64,000 nt of DNA from Lumbricus rubellus (Eukaryota > Annelida > Clitellata > Crassiclitellata > Lumbricidae), in the NCBI GenBank assembly GCA_945859605.1, contig OX243817.1, positions 21,546,623 to 21,610,622 of the forward strand, written 5' to 3'. Below are positions 47,801-56,698 of this stretch, piece by piece. Each line of letters opens with the position of its first letter. The stretch's first letter is position 1. The position numbers and the translations under genes are program-made. The notes beneath the pieces are model-generated. The model was not told the origin of the DNA. It saw nothing but the letters and a program-made list of their open reading frames with translations, and did not search any database.

Positions 47801-48693
47801 ACCAATGTGCAGTAAGCTTATAGCCCTACATGTACATAGTTGATTATTATTTATTATAAGAGCATAGTATTACTTATTATTACTGAATATTGGATTTGTT
47901 ATTTTGAAACATTTGAAGTTTGACTAGCTCTGCAATAAATTATATGATGTAGGCTACGTTTATTATACCATGTCTGTGTCTCGGCATCGAAATTCGTAAA
48001 GCAATATTATTGGTCAATTTAGGAATAATTCTAATCTTGTGTTAATGATTTAGGCTATTGACTGGGTTGATGGTTTCAGCTTCTGTGGCGAAATCTGTTC
48101 TGACGACCATATCAGTTCCTAACTTCGCTAAGCCTATTCCAGTTACTTCCGTCAACCAATGGATCGTCTTTCTTTATCGTTTCGATGGAAGCCTCCCATT
48201 CAACGAGACCTGGATCAATTATCGCAATGGATTTGGTGACCCGACCGGGGAAGTCTGGCTCGGTCTCGAGAAACTCTACCAGATGACTAACAACGGAAAC
48301 TATAAAGTCCGCTTTGAGTTCAAATCTATTCAGAACGAGTCCTGGTTCTCTGCCGAATACGACTATTTTAAGATAGATCCAGAATCGAAGTGGTACGCGA
48401 TCCATGTCAGTGGATACGCCGGAGATGGTGGAAGTCTATTCGAGTATCCAAATGTTCCAGGCTTCCAGAACGGGATGAACTTCACGACATGTGACGCCGA
48501 TAACGATAAATATCCATCTGAAAACTGTTGTTCGTACTTGGGAACAGGAGGATGGTGGTACAATGCCTGCGGAGCAAACATCATGACTAATCCCTTCGGA
48601 TCCACTTGGTTCTACAATCGGTGGCTTCCCGATTTGGGATTGGCAACTGATCCGAGATTGGCTGGGGTACGAGCGATGATTCGGCGCATTTAA
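44871..48693 (+). CDS. Gene 6 of 7: secreted PAN - FN2-like - fibrinogen-domain protein
   Basis: Coding exons are 44871-45173, 45803-45827, 47205-47345 and 48080-48693 (phases 0, 1, 1), joining to 360 aa. The ATG at 44871 is preferred to an in-frame GTG at 44865. The signal peptide ends TLVNA, then ECDISNVREYQVLES. The PAN-like part has ACAFECQR, YCENFNYNN, ACDLFF and CYG. The microexon encodes IRIDQPYT. Exon 3 (EKCHIPFTYKRKLYMEC) is FN2-like. For exon 4 the TAG at 48051-48053 gives a stop, so the acceptor is TTTCAG at 48,079, giving ASVAKSV. The FBG exon has VNQWIVFLYRFDG, EVWLGLEKL, calcium loop DADND, NCCSYLG and ends RAMIRRI. It is the closest relative of gene 7. Intron 2 contains a GC-richer insertion missing from gene 7. 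Confidence 0.9.
46640..47130. other. Gene 6-specific insertion in intron 2, unknown origin
   Basis: Gene 7 goes directly from ttagccacta to the ccaatttgatgg that precedes exon 3. Gene 6 has about 490 extra bp here, markedly GC-richer, with an open frame of 123 codons (46,745-47,116) that matches nothing I recognise. It could be a LINE 5' region fragment. A smaller insertion of about 120 bp lies near 46,265-46,405. Confidence 0.45.
47545..47760 (-). repeat. Dispersed repeat family A, copy 3
   Basis: Starts cccatgggcgcccgcagaaa and runs through gttgaaaatgcaaagcagga and tctcttaatgtaaat, the reverse of the copy at 230-465. It lies in intron 3 of gene 6 at the same place as in gene 7 (60,873). 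Confidence 0.65.
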
Positions 48694-49159
48694 CACGAGA
48701 CAGAGGTAGCATTGAATCGTGTCCATAAAGCCGCCAGTTATTCTGCTTAATTAAGCCTTGACGAACACGCAATTCTATGGAGTCATAGGCCTAATATTAT
48801 TATTATTGCACGTCCCCTAGTAAAAGACACTTTCAATATAATTATATAGGTTAATTGTATGACTATAATTACACCAATACTGATACAGAGCATTCTGTTT
48901 CCGGTGCAGCACTGAACTATATTGTAGATAAACATGTTCATTAAATGAACTAAATCTTATTAGGCCTATCTGTGTTAGGAGTTATTGTCATGATTATGCA
49001 TCGATCCAGTCAATAATGATTTATCGTAATGATAAACTCGGAACTTCTACAGCGCCTGCAAAAGCGAGGTCGCGGGGACCTGCTTACTCACAGGCGTTTG
49101 GTCGCCAAAAATCGTAATTGTACAAAAGCAGACATTGTCAACCAAATAATGAGTTGCTC

Positions 49160-49395
49160 CAGCGGACAAAGGAATCAAATTTCATCGATATTATGTGAAA
49201 CAGAACAAAAGTTATGTCGCTTTCAGTGAGCCCACCCACTGTTTCTTCACGATACAAAAACGTAACGCGAAAAATGTTGCAAAAAACCATTTTATTTAAG
49301 TCACGTCTCAAATGATTGTTTTCAAATGAACTTGATATTGCTTCCCAACTTGTATTCAACGTGCTCTCCACCAGTGCTCACATTTGTTTAGATCC
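49160..49395. mobile_element. Fragment of the CAGGGTGGGCC-ended family
   Basis: It shares gaaacagaacaaaagttat, cacccac, acgattcaaaaacgtaacgc-like text and aacttgtattcaacgtgc with 10,685-11,842 and 29,672-30,020. Both ends are lost. Confidence 0.55.
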
Positions 49396-49471
49396 AAGAC
49401 CTTGCTCATTAAGTATCAGCCACTCCACTTCTTATCAGCGACCTTGAAGGAGGCGATAATATATATATATA

Positions 49472-50801
49472 TATATAGGGAGACCTAACATAAAGTCGGA
49501 CATCAGGTAAAGTCGGACAAAATTTTCGCCCACCTGCCACGCAGAAGAGACTTCGATCACCAGGTGGCAGTATCATAGATTGTATTTGCAGAGGGTCCAT
49601 CTAATGATTAAAACTTCACAACCTTCAAGGGATCGTTGCCTTAATTTTAAGACGTCGATTACTTTCGATACATGTCGTATTGTAGCATTTTGCAAGCTGA
49701 CATAATGAAATCCACCATTCACTGTTAAGGGTTGATGATAATTTTAATTGCCGAGGAGGAAGAGTTTGATTTTTTAGCACATAGATTACAGTATAATATC
49801 TGTTTTGCGTAACTTGTTTGAAGGATATTGAATTAGTGTCATGGTTGAAACTGGAGGTATTTGCTGTCCGACTTTGCCATATAGGCTTGTGTCAAAGTCG
49901 GACAACATTATTACACCCTGCTGTGGTGTGTCCGACTTTGACAAAACTAGGTTCACGCTAATGCTTCATAGGCAAACCAAGGCTTGAATTTGGCAAAAAA
50001 GGTTTTAAAGAAATAAAGAGAGACATTAAAGGCCAAAGGAAATTGGTTTATGTGTAGCGTTATGCCTAGGCCTAGGCCTATATAAGCTATGGCAATGTTA
50101 ACGATCCTCATGACAATTTAGTAAAATAAGTATGGGTCAGACGTTGACATATGGGGTCTCTGATTTATTTTTTACTTGTTAGGAATGTTTCAGATAATTA
50201 TTAGAAAAGTTCTTATTCTTTTAGACTTTTTTTATGGATCTAGATTTCATAAGGTTTTTGCGGGCCTAGGTAGTCGAGTTTTATATAGGCATAGGCCTTC
50301 TCTGTTTGCCTGCTTTGCAGTTATTTTCATGCTAGTCTGATGCTATAGGCCCCGAGAGCGATTTTTCAATAAAATTTATTACTTGCCTACATTTAATGTA
50401 GGCAAGTATACTGAAATTTGATTGATTTTACTTCAGTTATTTTCAATGTTCAATGTTATCTTACAGTTAAATTTGGCACAAAACTTGATGAAAATCGGTC
50501 AGTTTATCGATTGTCCGACTTTAACAAAATAGGGTCGATTCAGCAAACATTGTCCAGGTTTACCAACCAAAGTGTCCAGCTTTACCCGAAAAACCGAAAA
50601 CTCAAATTTCGCCACCTCGCTGTACTTGGCACACTCCTGATCAAATTCGTTTGAAATTGGCCAGGTTTAACTGACTGTATTAGTTGAATGAGATGATACG
50701 CTATACAATAAACTTTACATCATGTAGATGTGACGCTCCGTTACCGAGTAACCTCGGTCTGAACAAAAGGGTGTCCGACTTATATGATAAGACCCTATAT
50801 A
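49472..50801. mobile_element. Inverted-repeat element with repeated AAGTCGGAC boxes
   Basis: The left end (tatataggg, then a spacer, then AAGTCGGAC at 49493-49501) mirrors the right end (GTCCGACTT at 50773-50781, then gaccctatata). The 9-bp box occurs seven times: forward at 49493, 49510 and 49895; reverse at 49866, 49930, 50513 and 50773. Degenerate gtccag versions lie near 50,551 and 50,572. No transposase frame exists. The TA-rich flanks prevent a clear target-duplication call. Confidence 0.6.
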
Positions 50802-51245
50802 CATGTATAATTATATAAAACTCCTAAATAAAACACACATGCACGCAATGCACACAACGAGACAGTTAATTGAGAGCTTACCGTAGTCGAAGAGCAAGTC
50901 TGAAATAAGTTTCTGCTTTGAAATTAGTTTTTCTATGTAACTTCTTTTACGTTTTTCGCTTATCAAAGAGGACAATTTGGAACCGGTCAATTCTTTCAAG
51001 TAACGAAGCAGAGGTAGACAGCGAAAGACCTCGATGGATAACATCAAAGAAGATCTGAAAGAGAAGGACACCAGTTTAGCCGAGATCGGAGAAACAATCA
51101 GAAGCAGAGAAGTTTGGAGAAATTTCATAAAGGCCTCATCGTCATATCGATGACGGAAGAGAAGACAGAAGAAGAAGAATTCTTTCAAGTGTACACTCGC
51201 TAAAGGAATAACAAGGGATTTTGGAAATGTCGCGAATTAGAGAGT
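50802..51245. other. Intergenic, nothing recognised
   Basis: The minus-strand open frame through 50,811-51,188 is Leu/Ser-rich, has no known motif, and is not supported as a gene. Confidence 0.4.
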
Positions 51246-51257
51246 TAGGTAGGCCTA

Positions 51258-51545
51258 TGATGATGATGATGGTTCTCTGCCCGAAGGCAGGTTCATTGGC
51301 TTTACGCTCCTGGGAATGAGATGAGTGAGGTGGTTTTCCCGTTGCCTTCCTCACAGACAATGATGGGTAAGCAACTTGCCCAACGTCGCTCCCCACCAGC
51401 TTGCGCCCCTGCGTCCTACAGTGATAGCCCGAGATATCTAAATCTCTGAATGGTAACTCCCATGCAACCCGGGGCTTGAACCGCAGTCCGTTGCAGCCAA
51501 CAGACGTATGCCGCTCTCGCTTACCGGTGTAGCTAACTAAGCCGA
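51258..51545 (-). mobile_element. tRNA-derived SINE (family C)
   Basis: The 12-bp target duplication TAGGTAGGCCTA is at 51246-51257 and 51546-51557. Read on the minus strand, it starts with a tRNA-like head (ttagctacaccggtaagcga, then box-B-like GGTTCAAGCCC) and ends in a (CATCAT)n tail. The open frame overlapping it is an artefact. Confidence 0.75.
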
Positions 51546-51557
51546 TAGGTAGGCCTA

Positions 51558-52210
51558 CACTAGAGTTTATTCTAATCATCGCTTTTGAGAGAATATCCTT
51601 AGCTATAATGCTGCAGGTCAGTTGATATGCTGTAGCGACAGCATAATACTGAGCCATTATAACCTACCTAAGAATTTCGATTACTCAATTTGAGTGATGA
51701 GATAATTTATAGTCAAATAATAGAGATAGATTACAACTGGAGTTAATTATATTATCCTATGGAATATGAATAAAAAAAATTCGTTCCTTCAAAATTAAAC
51801 GCCGACCTATTTATTTGAAAGCAAGTGAAACTAACTAACTTTGCTTTGTTAGCTCAACTATCGCGTATTTAAAATAATATTATACTTATATCTGACTATA
51901 TTTTGCTATAGCTCAACGATCGCATTTCTAATATAATATTATTTATATCTGACTATAGGCCTTATATATATACATTATATATAGGCCTACCAATATATAA
52001 TTTCTATATAAATTCTTGAAAACCATACGAGAACAAGACGTTTTGTCGTCATAAATTAATATAAAACAACGTTTGGTAGACACTTGCCAAGTCGTTGACG
52101 TATATAGAGCAGGAATGGGAGTGGGATTACACACATTTTTTTAAAATCCAATCTCAATTGAGAGTCTGCCGGATCAAAATCGTAATTATCTTCGAAGGAT
52201 GCACACACGC
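51558..52210. other. Intergenic, end of duplication unit A
   Basis: AT-rich, no gene. Homology with the region upstream of gene 6 begins at about 52,210 (matching about 42,655 onward). Confidence 0.4.
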
Positions 52211-52334
52211 TATCGGACGAACGAGCAGACATTTTGGGAGTTCCACATCACTCCACATGCCGTGGAGACGTCGGAAAACTTCGAGCACCTTTCCCGTTGA
52301 TAGTCCCTGCTTTCTTTGCCTTATTTTAGCCTAT

Positions 52335-52366
52335 AGCCCTAATACATTCATTCATTCATTCATTCA
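52335..52366. repeat. (CATT)n microsatellite
   Basis: Short run of cattcatt. An unassigned repeat-like block follows to about 52,690, missing from the gene 6 unit. Confidence 0.8.
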
Positions 52367-52946
52367 TTAATTCAAGAATTTATACAGTTTCTTCAGGTCA
52401 CTACTTAGAAGCGCTTCCGATTCTAGCACCGCAAAAAGGACAGTTTTGAGTTGAATAAAAACAAATGTTTCACTATTAACTTCAGAAAGACGTCGCTCCT
52501 GTGGGAGCACATTCCAGACAATTGGGCCGATCACTTAAAATGCTCCATTCTGCACCGCTGCAGTTCGTGCGAATGGAACCAAGAGCAATCCATTCTGTGC
52601 AGAACGGAGGAGCGGTGGCCTTGGGTGCTCATGGAGCAACAAAGCTCTCTCAAGTAGTCAGGGGCAGGGCAATTCCAAGCTGGCATTGTCTAACTAGGTA
52701 TGTTAAAATGCGTAGGCCTAACTAATAGGCCTACTTGTGTAGTGAATTTTTTCATTAGTATTGTAACTGTCGTTTAACAAAATTAATAGCCAATTAGAGA
52801 TAACTAAAAAAATAATGTCGCTTACAACAGAATGCAGAGAATGATTGTCTTAAGTTGGTTTGTTGAGAGCTCAGAAAACCAGTCAGCAACGAACTGGATG
52901 GTGGTAGTTGCAGTTTAACGTCACTGTGTGGTAACAAAGACCATTA

Positions 52947-52987
52947 ACGACGCCCTCCTCCTTTATTCAGGCTTGGGACTGGCACTG
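52947..52987. repeat. Dispersed repeat fragment, partner at 36,204
   Basis: Carries cgccctcctcctttattcag and the following cttgggactggcact. Confidence 0.55.
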
Positions 52988-53158
52988 GCAGAGTGCAACC
53001 ATTGGCGGAGTTAAACTGCATGGATGGATTCTATTAGAGGAGTTAAATAGGAATTATAAACTTCTTCCAATGATGCAATTCTTCGATTCTGCGACTTCTT
53101 CTTACGCAGTCCGACCAGAAGACTATCTGACAGTTTTTCTTCAAGGCAGCTAATAATT

Positions 53159-53194
53159 ACGCACCACTTCCGGTCACAACCGGAAGTGGTGCGT
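53159..53194. repeat. Perfect 16-bp stem, 4-nt loop palindrome
   Basis: ACGCACCACTTCCGGT, loop CACA, then its exact complement. The gene 6 unit has only one arm here (gggaagtagaacgtcgc at about 43,095), so the palindrome arose by local inverted duplication in the gene 7 unit. Confidence 0.85.
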
Positions 53195-53483
53195 CGCTTT
53201 TTAATAGAATGGTGGCCGATTGTTTCTTACTTGTCGCTTAAAGGAGTCACACTCCATAGAAATCCTTTATGGTGATTAATGACTGTTACATCAGTCACAC
53301 ACAAGTTTTCTCATTTATGGATCCTAGCAATTAAGCAGGAAACAAATTTAAGCTACCGTTGAAAAGGCTGGTTATTTGTCATGCAAATAAATGCTAATTA
53401 GTTTGTGTTCCTCGAAAGACCCCTCATTCTGCGCTGCTGATCATAAAAACCGTAGCCAATATTGTCATCATTAAAACTTGCTG

Positions 53484-53577
53484 TTTCTCGGGTTGAATGC
53501 AATGGGAGCGCTTCTGAAAGGCTCTTGCTGCGAGAAGCGCTTTATAAACGGTCAGATACAATACAATACAATTAAAC
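53484..53577 (+). mobile_element. Small retroposed insertion with (ATACA)n tail
   Basis: Missing from the gene 6 unit. TAAACTT-type flanks occur on both sides. It ends atacaatacaatacaatt, a short-repeat tail typical of LINE/SINE 3' ends. The source family is unknown. Confidence 0.5.
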
Positions 53578-54390
53578 TTCTCATCCATTCATTTTCCACT
53601 GCTGTTCATGGCGAAAAGAAAGCTGTCACTTTAACAGCGGCACTAATTTTCGGTTAATTATATTTATTTAGCAGCTTGAAAGGAAACGGCCGAACTGACG
53701 AAGTGATGAATTGATGAATAGGAAGCACGATGTCTTTGTTCTGACCAGACACGCGCGGTCGATGGTGTAGTTTGAAGCATGTTAATTCTGCACAACGGAT
53801 GTTTCAAGAGTCACCATAATTGTCATGAGAATCTTGGTAAAGATGGATGGCGGTCCTTGTTGGGCTTTCGCCAAAGCACCGAAGTGACTGCAACGAGCAG
53901 CAGGTCCAGACACGCACATTCCTTTAAAGACACTCTTTCAATGAAAAGTGGTCCTCATCTGTGGCGTGGCTGGTTTTAAATTATTAGTGTTGACGACAGG
54001 ACAAAGGAAACGCAGCAACAATTGAGCGAAAAATCGAGCAAGGAAATGCTAGGCTACATTGTAAAGATTATAAATATACATGTAGGCATTAAGCTTATAA
54101 TTTTTATGAAGAGGGGCAGAAAGCAGCATGTTAAGTTGGCCTCAGCCATCCATGGTTAACCTACCTGTGTGAATTGTTAGCGACTGCAGCTTCTTAGTCT
54201 CTGTATATGAGGGTGTGTGGCCATTCCATTCCTCTCCCTCGCCATTTCATCCTTCCACCGACAGTGCCTATGTTCTTTTAGATCCTTTAAGGCTCAATTC
54301 ATTCGGTTACTTAGTAGGCGACAACTTGAAAATATCGATTTGCCGCGGCTTGCTCAAAGTTTTCCTCAGATTAGTTTATCGTCACCGGAA

Positions 54391-54597
54391 ACTTAGTCAC
54401 TCACAACATGTTAACTTAGTCACTCACAACATGTTAACTAAGTCACTCACAACATGTTAACTTGATCACTCACAACATGTTAACTTAGTCACTCACAACA
54501 TGTTAACTTAGTCACTCACAACATGCTAACTTAGTCACTCACAACATGTTAACTTAGTCACTCACAACATGTTAGCTTAGTCACTCACAACATGCTA
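54391..54597. repeat. 23-bp minisatellite, expanded allele upstream of gene 7
   Basis: Nine full units of acttagtcactcacaacatg with variants gtta, gcta and gata, followed by a degenerate unit (cgatgctgttaacagg). It is orthologous in position to the array at 44,145. Confidence 0.95.
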
Positions 54598-55369
54598 ACT
54601 TAGTTCCTCGATGCTGTTAACAGGCTTCGTCAGCTTTGGCTTCTCCGAGTGGTTGCTCACCCTCTTTCTCTCGATGCGCTAGTTGTTCCTGCGAAATAAT
54701 AAAAATAAAACCATATCCGGTTTGTTCAAGCAATCCATGCTGTCCGCTAGTCAGGCCAATCTAGGTCAGACACTTTTGAGGAGAGGGCCGGAACTGTCCC
54801 CAAAATTTGTGGTGGAAACGAGCGGCTTATAATCCCCCATATTTCGGAAATATTTCATGGCTTTCATTATAAATGTCTACAGGGTTGAATTAATTTTGCT
54901 GAGATGCTAGCTTAAAATAATCATTACAGTGTGAACATTAAAAAAATAAACAATAGGGAGAGAATATTTATTGAAATCTGAAATCACGTCTTTGAACACT
55001 GAAATCGTGAGTAATTTTGTTTATATGACAGCTTAAAGTGCTACCATTAGTGTGCTAATTTACTACGAGAGTAGGCCTACATGTACATGTCTGGCTTTCA
55101 TTAACTAGACCACACAGAGTGATAGGTAAGGTATATGCCTACCACGACTCTTGGGCACTGAAGATAATTCAATCCTACATTGCCAGAGTTAATCTTGACA
55201 AATCCTGCTAACAAGAGCAACTAACAAAGTTCAAATGTAACTATTTGCCAATGGATTCAAACGGAACACGAAACATTTAGCTGAAGAGAAACAGCAACTA
55301 AGAAACGTCGGTGCATTTCCAAACCTGTTAACTGTAAAAAACCAGTAGTAATGTAAAATGCCTAACCGT

Positions 55370-56112
55370 TTTCATCATCATCATCATCAAGAACCGAGGG
55401 ACCAGTGCCCGTAGGTGCCCGCTGCCATCCTCAATATTCCTCGCCATTTTTGTCGTTCCATCGCCGCATGTGTCAGGTCTTGTATTGGCGCTCCGCACCA
55501 GTCGGTTATGTTGTCCAGCCATTCCTTGTATGGTCTACCTCTTCTGTTGGTTCCCTCCATTCTTCCAAACATCACCCTCTTTATTTTTCTGTCCTCATCC
55601 ATTCTACATATGTGACCAAATAGCTCCAGCTTCCTGGTTATTAATATCTGCATAAGATTATCTGTGGCTTCTATTTGCTCATACAGTTCTGAGTTTTTCA
55701 TCTTCTGCATCCATCCAACTCTCAACAATCGTCTGTAGCATTTCCTCTCGAAGGCTAATATCTTTGATTCCATTTCTTTAGTTACTGTCCAGGCCTCGCA
55801 TCCATACATCATACTGCTGAATACACAGGTTCTCAGTACTTTTAACTTTGTTTGTAGATGTATGGATTTGCTCTTCCAGATTTTATCCAATGCCTTTAGT
55901 GCTGTCATTGCTTTCGCGATTCTCGCCCATACTTCTTTCTTGTTGTCTAAGTCGTGTGTTTTGATGCATCCTAAGTATGTGAATTTTTCCACGTTTTCTA
56001 TCTGGTTTCCATCTATTTCCATCTTCTTAGACAGTTCTTTTGCTCCAAACACCATCGTTTTGGTCTTCTCAAAATTCAACCGTTTTATATTTGCTAATTT
56101 GCTTTTTTGAAT
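55370..56112 (-). pseudogene. RTE-like LINE, 5'-truncated reverse transcriptase end
   Basis: The minus-strand frame of at least 230 codons contains LNFEKTKTMVFG, KFTYLGC, VFSSMMYGCEAWTVTKEME, FERKCYRRLLRV, LELFGHICRMD and RRGRPYKEWLDNI. This is the C-terminal part of endonuclease-reverse transcriptase LINEs, after the catalytic palm. A (GATGAT)n tail lies at 55,373-55,388. The frame is intact across this part, so the insertion is fairly young. It is missing from the gene 6 unit, which dates it after the duplication. It does not encode a complete enzyme. Confidence 0.85.
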
Positions 56113-56698
56113 AGGTCTAATTCCTTTTCAAAGCGACTGCCTTCCCGTGAACATAGATTAGCTAAGCCCTCATGCAGACAATGCTAGGGCAGCTAGGCTA
56201 TAGGTCGAATTGTGTTTCGACATGCCTATAATCGATAGGTTGCGAAGTGCGAGCAGCATATTGTTCTGGTAGAAAACGTTAGCTTCAGGGTGCATCTAAG
56301 CATTCGGAAGGTAGCATTGCAGTAGAGAACGACATTTCTGGACTCCTTTTCAGCCCTACGCTGGCCTATAGATAGTGTATATTCTACAGAACGCTGTAGG
56401 GTTAAGCCTACATTAGCACAATTGAAAGCATATGGCTACTTAGTTATGGCTGAGATTGTTAGTAGGCATACATGCTTTTAAATTGGGATAAAGTTTTTCA
56501 AGTCTTTATTTGGGTGGGTGAAATTTTGAACCCTTTGTATAAAGTTATATAATAGGCCTACATAGCATTGAGAGTGAAAACATCCCTCTTTTCTGCTTCC
56601 ATATCTTGAATTGCACTCGCGTATAACTTTTTCACAGCAGCCGCCACCGGCAGTGAGATATTGTACATCAAATCAGGTCTAAGATTTAACCTGTTACA

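Noticed and set aside
48051..48079. TAG at 48,051-48,053 as the acceptor of gene 6 exon 4
   Set aside because: It puts a TGA stop in the frame required by exon 3. The TTTCAG 26 nt downstream restores the frame and matches the paralogues' length.
51142..51657. Minus-strand 171-codon frame
   Set aside because: It runs through the tRNA-derived SINE and its flanks; the peptide has no domain and the retroposon explains the sequence.
54391..54597. CRISPR-like array
   Set aside because: The 23-bp units abut directly with no unique spacers; a shorter version exists in the duplicate locus.
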